A DNA stretch of 64,000 bases from Acidobacteriaceae bacterium (GTDB lineage: Bacteria > Acidobacteriota > Terriglobia > Terriglobales > Acidobacteriaceae): assembly GCA_025352065.1 (NCBI GenBank), contig JANXUC010000164.1:1-64000 (forward strand), written 5' to 3'. A program made the position numbers and the translations under genes. Positions 1 to 8,700 of this stretch are shown piece by piece. The notes under the pieces were generated by a model, which made no database searches, had not been told where the DNA came from, and worked only from the letters and a program-made list of their open reading frames with translations. The number at the start of each line of letters is the position of its first letter. Positions within the stretch are counted from its first letter, which is position 1.

Positions 1-114
1 TCAAGAATTCAGTTGGAAGTAATGGAGGGCAACACGGCCGCGGCGGCGCTTTGGAAATCTCTCGGATTCCGCAAGGTCACGGAACGCTACGTTTTGGCCG
101 GAGACGGTCGTTGA
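1..114 (+). CDS. GNAT-family acetyltransferase, C-terminal fragment
   Basis: Frame 1 is open from the window edge to a TGA at 112-114 and encodes about 37 residues. They contain the pattern EGNTAAAALWKSLGF, typical of the last alpha-beta unit of GNAT N-acetyltransferases, where a small side chain, then Y/W and a GF turn, follow the acetyl-CoA site. The gene starts outside the window. Its stop overlaps the proposed TTG start of the next gene (TTGA at 111-114), so the two are probably translationally coupled. The neighbouring PseI suggests it could acetylate an amino-sugar precursor of a nonulosonic acid, but the visible fragment cannot show the substrate. Confidence 0.72.
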   Translation, partial: SRIQLEVMEGNTAAAALWKSLGFRKVTERYVLAGDGR

Positions 115-863
115 AAGCCGCTATTGCACAACCGACTTACCTGCCTTGGCTGGGATACTTCGACCTCATGGATCAAGCGGATGTTTTCGTCATTCTCGAT
201 TCCGTGCAATTCGAGAAGCAATCTTGGCAACAACGTAATCGTATTAGGACCCCGGCCGGTCTGCAGTGGCTTACCGTCCCAGTTGCGTTTCGTGGGCGGC
301 TCGCACAGCGCATCGACGAAGTCGGGATTCGTGAGCCTAACTTTTGGGAAACTCACCTCCGCGCCATCGAGTTAAACTACAGACGAACCCCGTATTTCGC
401 GACGTACTTCGCAGAATTCGCAGGACTTCTCAAAGATACCCACGCCGGTTGCCTATTGGTGAATCTGAATTTGAAGCTGATTTGCTGGTTCATACAGATG
501 TTGGGTCTTCGCACACAAATCTACCGCTCCTCCGCGATGCAGCAAACTGGAAAGCGTACGGAATTGCTCGCCAATATTCTGCAATCCCTAAGTGCAAATG
601 AATATATTTCCCCCCTTGGCTCGGCCGACTATTTGCTCTCAGAAATGAGAATCATGACGGACCACGGAATCGAAGTCGGGTTTCAACACTACGAACACCC
701 GGAATACAAACAGCGCTTTGCACCATTCCAGCCTTACGCGACTGTCCTAGACCTGCTCTTCAACGAGGGGCCACGTTCCCTGGAGATACTCCGCAGCGGA
801 CGCCGCACGCCCTACGCACCACAGGAAGTAAGACAGCTGCTTGCGAAACAGGTGGGAACCTGA
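111..863 (+). CDS. WbqC-like family protein
   Basis: A 250-residue protein if the TTG at 111 is the start. This start gives the N-terminus (M)KAAIAQPTYLPWLGYFDL, which is the conserved opening of WbqC-family proteins. The longer reading from 51 only adds residues that overlap the preceding acetyltransferase. Further family-like stretches are FVILDSVQFEKQSWQQRNRI and WLTVPV. WbqC proteins are found in O-antigen and surface-glycan clusters and are thought to help make or attach unusual amino sugars, but no defined reaction can be read here. The stop TGA at 861-863 overlaps the ATG of the PseI gene by one base, supporting a single operon. Confidence 0.8.
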   Translation: MKAAIAQPTYLPWLGYFDLMDQADVFVILDSVQFEKQSWQQRNRIRTPAGLQWLTVPVAFRGRLAQRIDEVGIREPNFWETHLRAIELNYRRTPYFATYFAEFAGLLKDTHAGCLLVNLNLKLICWFIQMLGLRTQIYRSSAMQQTGKRTELLANILQSLSANEYISPLGSADYLLSEMRIMTDHGIEVGFQHYEHPEYKQRFAPFQPYATVLDLLFNEGPRSLEILRSGRRTPYAPQEVRQLLAKQVGT

Positions 864-1924
864 TGCCGAAGACCTTTTCCATCGCCAATCGCCCCATCGG
901 CCCAGGCCATCCTACCTACATCATCGCCGAGCTCTCCGCCAACCACAATCAGGACTTCGACCAGGCAGTAAAAATACTGGAAGCCGCGCGCAACGCTGGC
1001 GCCGACGCCGTCAAGATCCAGACCTACACCGCAGACACCATCACCATGCGCAGCGATCGCGAAGAATTTCAAGTCAAGGGCGGCACGCTCTGGGATGGCC
1101 GCACGCTCCATGATCTCTACCAGGAAGCATTCACGCCATGGGAATGGCAGCCAAAACTCAAAGCCATCGCCGACGGCTGGAATCTCCCACTCTTCTCCAG
1201 CGCGTTCGATTCGACCGCCGTCGATTTTTTGGAAGCAATGCATGTACCCGCGCACAAAATTGCCTCTCCAGAGCTGGTGGATATCCCGCTGATTCAGAAA
1301 ATGGCACGCACCGGCAAGCCGCTAATCATGTCCACAGGCATGGCCACGATCGAAGAGATTGAAGAAGCCCTCACCGCCGCACGCGCAGCTGGCGCCCAAC
1401 AGATCGCGTTGCTGAAATGCACCAGCGCCTATCCTGCCGCACCCGCGGAAATGAATCTGCGGACCATCCCAGAGATGGCGCGGCGCTTTGATGTTCCCGT
1501 CGGCCTCTCCGACCACACCATGGGCATTGAAGTCCCCGTCGCAGCCGTCGCGCTCGGTGCCTGCATTCTGGAGAAGCACTTGACGCTGGCGCGCGATTTG
1601 AAAGGCCCGGACAGCGAATTCTCTCTTGATCCCACAGAGTTTCGTAACCTCGTGCAAGCCGTTCGCAATGCAGAACAATCTCTAGGCGCAATCCACTTCG
1701 GAGTAAGTGGCCGCGAAGAAGCGACTCGCCGCTTTCGTCGCTCTCTGTTCGTGGTCGCCGACATCAAGCGCGGCGAAACCTTCACCCCAGAAACGGTTCG
1801 TTCCATCCGCCCCGCTCAAGGCCTGCACCCCAGACATCTGCCGGAAGTATTGGGACGGCGCGCCGCCCGTGATCTTACATCTGGCACGCCGCTGGCATGG
1901 GAAATGGTTGCTTCACCAGATTGA
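863..1924 (+). CDS. pseI: Pseudaminic acid synthase (NeuB family)
   Basis: 353 residues, the usual length of NeuB/PseI enzymes, which condense phosphoenolpyruvate with a six-carbon amino sugar to give a nine-carbon nonulosonic acid. The N-terminal TIM-barrel domain (about 1-280) carries YIIAELSANHNQ near the start, KIQTYTADT, MSTGMA and SDHTMG. The C-terminal 60 residues form the SAF (antifreeze-like) domain, with GLHPRHLPEVLGRRA. The stretch DLYQEAFTPWEW resembles pseudaminic-type (PseI) rather than sialic-type (NeuB) synthases. The gene follows a WbqC-like protein and a GNAT fragment with overlapping start/stop codons. The product is likely used on a surface glycan or glycosylated protein. 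The choice of PseI over NeuB or LegI rests on motifs alone. Confidence 0.85.
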   Translation: MPKTFSIANRPIGPGHPTYIIAELSANHNQDFDQAVKILEAARNAGADAVKIQTYTADTITMRSDREEFQVKGGTLWDGRTLHDLYQEAFTPWEWQPKLKAIADGWNLPLFSSAFDSTAVDFLEAMHVPAHKIASPELVDIPLIQKMARTGKPLIMSTGMATIEEIEEALTAARAAGAQQIALLKCTSAYPAAPAEMNLRTIPEMARRFDVPVGLSDHTMGIEVPVAAVALGACILEKHLTLARDLKGPDSEFSLDPTEFRNLVQAVRNAEQSLGAIHFGVSGREEATRRFRRSLFVVADIKRGETFTPETVRSIRPAQGLHPRHLPEVLGRRAARDLTSGTPLAWEMVASPD

Positions 1925-1947
1925 ACCATCGATCCTGCATAGTGTTT

Positions 1948-2079
1948 GTCATTCTGAGAGCCTGTGACCTTTATTGTTTGTTCCAAAAACTAACGCTGAA
2001 AACAAACAACTTACGCGCCTAAAAACCGCGTAATTTGAATAAAGTCACAGCCTCTGAGCGCAGCGAAGAATCTCTTTAG
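1948..2079. repeat. Family A dispersed repeat, split copy
   Basis: The left half (TTGTCATTCTGAG, ending 1958) and right half (CTGAGCGCAGCGAAGAATCT, from 2054) together make a standard copy of this dispersed repeat. An unsplit version is visible on the opposite strand at 44438-44463. The two halves are separated by a 95-bp insertion listed separately. Confidence 0.7.
1959..2053. mobile_element. 95-bp MITE-like insertion
   Basis: The insert is bounded by imperfect inverted repeats: AGCCTGTGACCTTTATT at 1959-1975 and, reading inward from the right end at 2053, AGGCTGTGACTTTATT. It is flanked by a direct duplication CTGAG (1954-1958 and 2054-2058). Removing the insert and one CTGAG restores an intact dispersed repeat. 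It has no coding capacity; an internal hairpin TTACGCG/CGCGTAA lies at 2011-2017 and 2027-2033. The structure fits a miniature inverted-repeat element moved by an unseen transposase. Confidence 0.6.
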
Positions 2080-2372
2080 AACATCAATAGTCCTGGGGGC
2101 GATTTGGGTTCATCGCGTCTCTCAAACTAGCGGCTAACGTTGCATTCATGAAACAAACGCCAGAATCCCTAAAGCATAACCATGTGTAGAATTTACGGAA
2201 TCTTTCGCTCGAACAACGCGCTAAACGATCACGACCTGTCTTGGGGCTTTCGTCAGACTTTTCTCCACAGGATCGGGCCAACTTACTTTGGTTTGGTTTT
2301 CCCTGAAACAATCCAACCTCAAGAGTAAGGCAACTCGTGATAAGGTAAGGAATAGAGAAAAAAGAGCTTTCC

Positions 2373-2612
2373 ATGCAAAAGCGCGCAAAGATTACGAGCA
2401 AAGGTCAAATCACCATTCCCCGCGAGGTTCGACAGGCGCTGGGAGTGCGCCCGGGCGACCGCCTTCTGTTCGAGACCGACGACCAAGGGGTTCGGGTCCG
2501 TCCCCTCAGGACGGAAAGCCCGTTTGCCAAGTACAGGGGTATCGGCAACCCGGGCATTCCTTCCAGCAAGAAAGCTATCAACGACTGGCTACGCAAGATG
2601 CGCGGAGAGTAA
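2373..2612 (+). CDS. AbrB/MazE-type antitoxin (VapB-like)
   Basis: 79 residues. The N-terminal half reads KITSKGQITIPREVRQALGV, the swapped-hairpin AbrB/SpoVT DNA-binding fold used by VapB and MazE antitoxins. The C-terminal half, with SKKAINDWLRKMRGE, is charged and would wrap the toxin. The gene lies 8 bp before a PIN-domain toxin gene, the normal antitoxin-first order, so the complex probably represses its own promoter. A longer overlapping frame beginning at 2288 is a shadow upstream of the toxin start. Confidence 0.85.
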   Translation: MQKRAKITSKGQITIPREVRQALGVRPGDRLLFETDDQGVRVRPLRTESPFAKYRGIGNPGIPSSKKAINDWLRKMRGE

Positions 2613-2620
2613 CTTCAGCC

Positions 2621-3043
2621 GTGACAACAGCCATTGATACGAACGTCATCGTCGCGCTCTGGGACAAGGATGCCGCGCTGAACACGTTGGCGCAATCTGC
2701 GTTGGACAACGCGCACCAAAATGGAAAGCTCGTCGTGGCTGCACCTGTCTTCGCAGAACTTTTAGCGACTCCGAGCCGGACCGAGACCTTCGTCAATTCC
2801 TTCTTTCGCGAAACCGGAATTACTATCGAGTGGGATCTGGATGAATTAGTTTGGCGGGCGGCGGGCAAAGCGTTTCAATCGTACGCTGAGCGCCGCAAAA
2901 AACAGCTCGCCGCCAGCCCGCGTCGCACTCTCGCTGACTTCCTGATCGGTGCTCATGCGGCCAAGTCGGGCTATCGGCTGCTCACCATGGACGACCGTCT
3001 TTACCGCGTATCGTTTCACGGACTGACCGTAATCAAACTCTAG
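2621..3043 (+). CDS. PIN-domain ribonuclease toxin (VapC-like)
   Basis: 140 residues from a GTG at 2621. This start is chosen because it lies 8 bp after the antitoxin stop and places the first catalytic Asp at residue 6 (TTAIDTNV). PIN-domain acidic residues are visible at D6, E46 (PVFAEL), D106 (TLADFLIGAHA) and D124/D125 (LLTMDDRLY), a complete metal-binding set. VapC toxins cleave tRNA or rRNA when the antitoxin is degraded; the target cannot be predicted. The pair forms a self-contained module beside a MITE-like insertion, consistent with horizontal movement. Confidence 0.86.
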   Translation: MTTAIDTNVIVALWDKDAALNTLAQSALDNAHQNGKLVVAAPVFAELLATPSRTETFVNSFFRETGITIEWDLDELVWRAAGKAFQSYAERRKKQLAASPRRTLADFLIGAHAAKSGYRLLTMDDRLYRVSFHGLTVIKL

Positions 3044-3054
3044 CTATCCCGCCT

Positions 3055-4605
3055 CTACCGCACCACATCCGCCAATTTCCCACTGGCAATCAACTCCGAC
3101 AACCTCGCAAAATCTCCTGACATCACCCGATCCTTCTCAATCGGCGGAGACGCGGTACGAATCGCAGCATGCGCAACCTGCCCTCGCTTCGACGGTTTCA
3201 GCGGTGCCAGAAAATCCACTGCCTGTGCCGCCGCCATAGCCTCGATGGCCAAAACATTGCGCGTATTTTCCACGACGCGCTTCAGTTTGATCGCACCCGT
3301 CATTCCCATGGAAACAAAATCTTCCTTATTCCCCGAAGTCGTAATGGAATCCGCCGATGCCGGATGCGCGTAGATTTTGTTTTCGCTGACCAGCGCCGCA
3401 GCCGTAACCTGCGCCATCATGAATCCGGAATGCAATCCTGCTCCAGGAGCCAGAAACGGCGGCAGACCTTCACTCAGCGCGGGATTCACCATACGCTCCA
3501 AACGCCGCTCCGAAATCCCCGCCAAGGCACACAACGCAATAGCCAGGAAATCCAGCGCAAACGCCACCGGCTCGCCGTGGAAATTACCACCCGAAATCAC
3601 ATCTCCCTGCCCATCCCACTGCCCAGCTACCCGCTTCGCATTCTTCGCGAATACAAGCGGGTTATCCACCGCGGAGTTCGCTTCTATTTCAAATACAGAA
3701 CGACAATACGCCAGCGCATCACGCACCGCGCCATGCACCTGCGGAATACAGCGCAGCGAATAAGCATCCTGCACTTTGCCGCACTCGCGATGAGACTCCC
3801 GTATCTGGCTCCCCTCCAGCAGCTTCCGCAGATTCGCCGCCGTATGAACTTGCCCGGCGTGGGGACGCGCCTTATGAATCCGATCATCGAACGCCGCATC
3901 CGTCCCCTTCAGTGCGTCCAACGATAGCGACGCAATCACCTCCCCAGAATCCACCAGCGTTTCCGCAGCCAGTAATGACAATGCACCCACCGCCAACATT
4001 GCCTGTGTGCCGTTGATCAGCGAAATTGCTTCTTTCGCTTCCAGAACAACAGGCTGGATGCCAGCCTTCTTCATCGCCTCAGCCGAGGAGACTTTGCCGA
4101 CACCTTTCTCTCCCCAACATTCCCCTTCTCCGATGAGCGCCAGCGCCAAGTGCGCCAACGGCGCTAAATCCCCGCTCGCTCCAACACTGCCTTGCGAAGG
4201 CACTATCGGTGCCACGCCGCGATTCAGCATCTCGCACAGCGTGTCCAGCGTGACCGGGCGAATGCCAGAAAATCCCTTAGCCAGCGAATTCGCCCGAAAC
4301 AACATCATGGCCCGGGTTTCCGCCACAGAAAGCGGCTCGCCTACGCCGACGCAGTGCGAGCGAACAAGATTGATCTGTAGCTCCAGAATCTGATCACCCT
4401 TAATATGCACATCGCTCAACTTGCCTACGCCTGTCGTAATCGCATACGCGATCTGGTCCTTGGCCACAAGTGCATCCACCACAGCGCGCGCCCGCTCCAC
4501 CGCCTCGCGCGCATCGGGATCCAGCAGAACGGGCCGGCGCTCAACTGCAACTTCGCGCACGGCCTCCAGTGTAAGGTCGTTTCCGTTTATGTGAAGGGCT
4601 TGCAT
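3055..4605 (-). CDS. hutH: Histidine ammonia-lyase
   Basis: 516 residues, normal for the family. The enzyme deaminates L-histidine to urocanate and ammonia, the first step of histidine breakdown. The prosthetic-group motif GSVGASGDLAPLAHLAL is present; Ala143-Ser144-Gly145 would cyclise to form the MIO electrophile. Other family features are TTGVGKLSD near residue 58 and QDAYSLRCIPQVHGA. The start ATG at 4605 gives the expected N-terminus. No hutU, hutI or hutG is adjacent, so the rest of the pathway must be elsewhere. It is convergent with the VapC-like gene, 11 bp apart. Phenylalanine/tyrosine ammonia-lyase is a less likely alternative. Confidence 0.93.
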   Translation of the reverse strand: MQALHINGNDLTLEAVREVAVERRPVLLDPDAREAVERARAVVDALVAKDQIAYAITTGVGKLSDVHIKGDQILELQINLVRSHCVGVGEPLSVAETRAMMLFRANSLAKGFSGIRPVTLDTLCEMLNRGVAPIVPSQGSVGASGDLAPLAHLALALIGEGECWGEKGVGKVSSAEAMKKAGIQPVVLEAKEAISLINGTQAMLAVGALSLLAAETLVDSGEVIASLSLDALKGTDAAFDDRIHKARPHAGQVHTAANLRKLLEGSQIRESHRECGKVQDAYSLRCIPQVHGAVRDALAYCRSVFEIEANSAVDNPLVFAKNAKRVAGQWDGQGDVISGGNFHGEPVAFALDFLAIALCALAGISERRLERMVNPALSEGLPPFLAPGAGLHSGFMMAQVTAAALVSENKIYAHPASADSITTSGNKEDFVSMGMTGAIKLKRVVENTRNVLAIEAMAAAQAVDFLAPLKPSKRGQVAHAAIRTASPPIEKDRVMSGDFARLSELIASGKLADVVR

Positions 4606-5146
4606 GGGCTTCTATCTCCTAGCTTCCGCTCTTAGCTCAAACTTCTAAGGTTACAAGGTTTCAGGAATTTGAGCGAGACAGCTTTACCCAGCTCAAGCAC
4701 TCCCCAAAACCTACACCGTGGCGCGGAAACCGTAAACGGAATAGGTAGATATACCAACGGAAACCCACCAGAGCAGACAATCAGGCAAGGGGTGCCCCGT
4801 CCTTGTCGCGTGCTTTGCGACAAGGCGGGGACTTTCCCGGAGAAGCTCGGTCCGATCAATCCTCGGTCCGCTCTCTAGCTTTTGTCCGCTTGAACTTTGG
4901 TCCGCTCTAGCAATGGAAGAACTCTAAAAATTTGTCATTCCGAACAGTTTTAGCGTGAGGAATCTGCTGTTTGCTTTCCAGAAACCGATCCCACCATCAC
5001 TCGCGCGCACGGCAAGGGCACGGCTTCACAGGCTGCTTTCCTCAGTGAACCTCAGCGTCCTCTGTGCTAGAAAGCGTCTTCAACCGAACTCGGACCAGTA
5101 AATCACTTAACGCAGCCTTCGCACTATTGGACTCAGGAGTGAGGTT
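4606..5146. other. Gene-free region with dispersed repeats
   Basis: No convincing coding sequence. It contains a family C hairpin at about 4790-4836 (GCCCCGTCCTTGTCGC ... GCGACAAGGCGGGG, a long nearly perfect inverted repeat) and a family A copy at about 4931-4979 (TTTGTCATTCCGAAC ... GAGGAATCTGCT). The hutH promoter should lie at its left end, but no clear -35/-10 pair was identified. Confidence 0.6.
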
Positions 5147-5287
5147 TTACCAGCCTCTTCCTCCAACCTTTTGCGAAGCCGCGCCACCCAGCGCCCAAAC
5201 CACCGCCGCCCAGTCCCCTTCCACGTACTCCATTTCGGCCAGCATCGCGTTGCCCCACTCCTGCATGCTCGAATATGCCCGACGCAC
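5147..5287 (-). pseudogene. Possible remnant of a PadR-linked short protein
   Basis: A 46-codon frame (GTG at 5287) downstream of the PadR gene reads YSSMQEWGNAMLAEMEYVEG, with a hydrophobic continuation WAAVVWALGGAA. It looks more protein-like than the other frames and resembles, from memory, short membrane-associated proteins encoded after PadR regulators in Acidobacteria. An in-frame TAG lies just upstream and the frame ends early, so it would be a truncated remnant. Weakly supported. Confidence 0.3.
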
Positions 5288-5328
5288 TGCAGCACCCAAA
5301 ATCTTGGCCGACTACCCACGAATCGTCA

Positions 5329-5637
5329 TCAAATTTTCCCTCCGCCCAACGCAGGCTGCAGACGGCCGCCTCTCGGCTTCGCTGGCAACGTTTGCCGTAT
5401 GTACTGCCAGCCACTCGTCGTGAGGCGGTACATGTGACGTGCCGGCCGGCCGTCTTCCGAAGCTTCCCAACGCGTCTCCAGCACCCCTCGTTCCGCCAGA
5501 CGCATCAGGATCGGATACAACGACCCCGACTTCAAACCCGTGTCTTTGCTGATGTCATAGCCATACTTCCAGGCTCCGGGAGTCTGCTGAAAGGCGGCCA
5601 GAACGACAAAGGTTTGAGGAGATTTCCGCAGTTTCAT
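5329..5637 (-). CDS. PadR-family transcriptional regulator
   Basis: 102 residues, the length of minimal (subfamily 2) PadR proteins. The winged-helix domain is evident: FVVLAAFQQTPGAWKYGYDI, then LKSGSLYPILMRLAERGVL, which includes the recognition helix, and GRPARHMYRLTTSGWQYI, which forms the wing. PadR proteins repress small regulons, often for transporters or stress genes. A perfect palindrome CTACATATGTAG lies 10 bp upstream of the ATG and is a likely autoregulatory operator. The short downstream frame may be a decayed partner gene, leaving this regulator without an obvious local target. Confidence 0.88.
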   Translation of the reverse strand: MKLRKSPQTFVVLAAFQQTPGAWKYGYDISKDTGLKSGSLYPILMRLAERGVLETRWEASEDGRPARHMYRLTTSGWQYIRQTLPAKPRGGRLQPALGGGKI

Positions 5638-5646
5638 GGGCTAAAT

Positions 5647-5658
5647 CTACATATGTAG
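5647..5658. promoter_or_regulatory. Palindromic operator upstream of padR-like gene
   Basis: CTACATATGTAG is a perfect 12-bp palindrome ending 10 bp from the start codon. Dyads containing an ATAT or ATGTACAT core are typical PadR targets, so autorepression is inferred. Confidence 0.6.
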
Positions 5659-5785
5659 AGTTAGCCCGTCAACCGCCACTTTTTGCGCGCTTTTCGCCAC
5701 ACACGCAACAAAGGCTCCCACCAAAATGAGAGCCCTCGCTGAGCATATCTTACTGTAAACCACTGACTACAAGTGACTTACTCTG

Positions 5786-8700
5786 TTACTGCTGCGTCAG
5801 CTTGATGTAATCCACCACCACCGTGTAACCCGTGCTGCTGGCGTTGTGTCCCACAGCCGTGAACTTAAAGGTATAGTTCCCAGCCGCTGGCAATGTGACC
5901 AGTCCTGCGTCGTATTCTACGAAGACGCCGTTGCCGTTCGCGTTATATTCGTCCTGACCGGCGCCTACGTTGACGCCGTTCACGGACGTCTGGACGATGG
6001 CGCGGGTCGGGAACTGTTTGGTCGCAAAGCGGACGTCGTAAGTTCCCGCTTGCGTCACATTGACGGTGAACTGCAAGTAGGCCCCGACTGCGGTCCCATC
6101 CGCAATCACTCCTAACCCGCCGGAGAAGGACGGCCACGCGAACGAACGAACGTTCGGGCTGCCGGTCGCCGGTATACTTTCCGCCTCATACTTGGTTACT
6201 TTGTTAATTGTGTAAACAGCGGTCGCGAGTGCGCTTGTGTTGTAGCCGTTCGCACCCGCAATCGCTTTGATGGTTGTAGTAGCCGCCACCGGAATCGCAG
6301 CCGTATAAACTTTGGACGACGTGGTCGGGTTACTGCCATCCGTTGTGTAGTAGATGGTCGCCGCAGGCGTCGTATCGCTCAGCGTCACGGACTGCGCAGC
6401 CGGGTACGACCCCGGAGCGGGACTGAACGTCGGTGTCGCCGCCGTCGGCAAGGTTGAGGTGGACGTATAGGTCCAACTAATCACGTCCTGAATCGCGGTC
6501 AATCCTCCGGTCCCGCCCGTGAAGCCGACGTAAGCCGTGTTAGCACCCACGGTGGAAGCAATATTCACCGCCCAACTGTTGCTGAATGTCGCGTTGGTCG
6601 TGGCATCCGTTAGCGTCATTTTCAACGTCGTACCGTCGTAAGTCATGTGCGCGTTGAAAACGTCGCCACTCAGGAGACTCACACCGGAGCTGGTCATATC
6701 CACTGCTGGCGTGGTTGGAGAAATACCGTTCAAGTACAGCCCGGTGGAATCCGTGCCTTCGCCGCTATTGCTGTAGATATCAAACTTGACTGCAACGCTC
6801 GTCGGGATACCTCCCACACCACCCACAATATCCGGTCCGTAGCCCAGCCCGCCACCTGTCGGTCCCAGCGCGGTCGTGCCCGTGTTCTGAATTACGAACG
6901 TCATGCCGTCCGCTTGCGCCGTGGTCATCTGGAAACTGAAATCGTTGGTGAAGTTCGTCACATTCACCGGCGTTGTAAAGAATGCGCTGCCCGCCTCGGT
7001 CCCGCCCCCATTGGTCAAACGCAGCCGTGTACCACTCAACGCCGCCGAACCATTCAGAGCCAGCCCGGTGGTACTGAAGCCGCCGCCGTAGTTGATTCCG
7101 CCAGACCCCGAGCTGATGGTGTACGTACCGCCAGCCAAGGCGCTGTTGTTGAATCCCGCCGCCGCCGCAATCGCCTTGATCGTCGTTGTCGCGCTGACTG
7201 CGATCACGCCGCTATATTTCGTAGACGAGGTCGTCGGCGTGCTGCCGTTCGTCGTGTAGTAGATCGACGCACCGGCTGTTGTATCGGCTAGCGCCACATT
7301 GACTCCGCTGGTATAGCTCCCCGGCGCAGGGCTGAACGTCGGTGTCGCCGTTGTCGGCGTGGTGCTAACCAATCCCCAAGCCGTAACTTTACCCTGGCTC
7401 CCAGCGTAGACCTTGCCATTGGCAACCATCGGCGCCGTGAACTTCACGCCGCCACCCGATTGATCTCGGGTTCCCGCCTGATTGCTGTTGTAGAGCATGG
7501 TTGCAAGGTTTGTCGCATCGAAGGCATACAGAATCTGGCAGCAACTCGAATTGAACGAACTGTTGTCCAGCACCCACACAATACCGCTGTTCGTTCCGTT
7601 CGCGGAAATTACTGGCGCTGCCGTTGAAAAACCAAACGTCTGGTTGCTTTGCGACGTGGGCGACGTGGAAAGAACCCCGCTGCTGTTGGCATTGAACGAG
7701 AACGCTTTAATCCGGTCGGCGCTGCCTCCGTCGTTCCCGCCGCCCCAATACACACTGCCGTTCCAATACGCGGGTGAACCCCAGATGCCCGTCGTCGCAC
7801 CCGGAATTTCCTGCACAATCTGCGTATCGATACTAGTGCAGGTGGAGCAGAACTTGCCCATATTGTCGCGGTCCAGCAGATAAATCTTGCCTTCCTTGCC
7901 CATCTGTACCAGCAGGTGCGGATGCGCCGAACCCGTCGGTAGATCCGGCAGCACCATCACGCCACCCGAACCTACATCGGTGTCGCCGCCATTCAAACTG
8001 CCTTGATTGAACGGCGTAAACCAGTCCGCCACCGCAAACCCGCCAGACGGACCGCTCAACTTAATCACGCTATCGCCGTAGTCGCCATTGGTAGAGCCGT
8101 CATACGTACCATTGCCGGTCGCAAAATAAATATTCCCGCTGGCGTCCGTCGCCAGCCCGTCGCCCGACATCCAGATGCCATCCAATCCGCCATTGGGATT
8201 CGTGCTGAATACCGCCTCCTGCGCTAGCGTGGCAGCGTTGTACGACATCACCCAGCCGTGATAAGGCCCGACATCGCAATGCGACGCCCAAGCGATTACG
8301 ACGTGCCCATTCTGCAACAGCAGCCCCGGGCGATTGTGTTCTTTTAATGGATCAAACGAAACAATACCGCCGACATTCCCGTCGCCAGTGCCACTCACGG
8401 AGCCGGTAATCCGCACCGGACCGCCAAACTTCTCCGCTCCTGTCACGATATCCAGGGCATGAATTCGCTGAAGATACGATCCATTCTCTTTCGTCTTTGC
8501 CACTAGATAGATTGTGTTCGTCGAAGGATCAATTACGGGAGTACTCGTAATGCCAACTTCCGGCACCAGATCACCGCAAGCCACATCCCCGCTGGATGCT
8601 GTCGTGATTCCCGCCCCCGCATTGATAAAACTCTTTTGCCATAGAACTGCGCCAGAATCGGCGTCCAGCGCGTACAGGCTGTCATGCTCGGTCGCAACGT

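Noticed and set aside
2288-2620. Upstream extension of the VapC-like reading frame
   Set aside because: It overlaps the whole antitoxin gene in another frame and lacks PIN-family residues; the GTG at 2621 is better placed.
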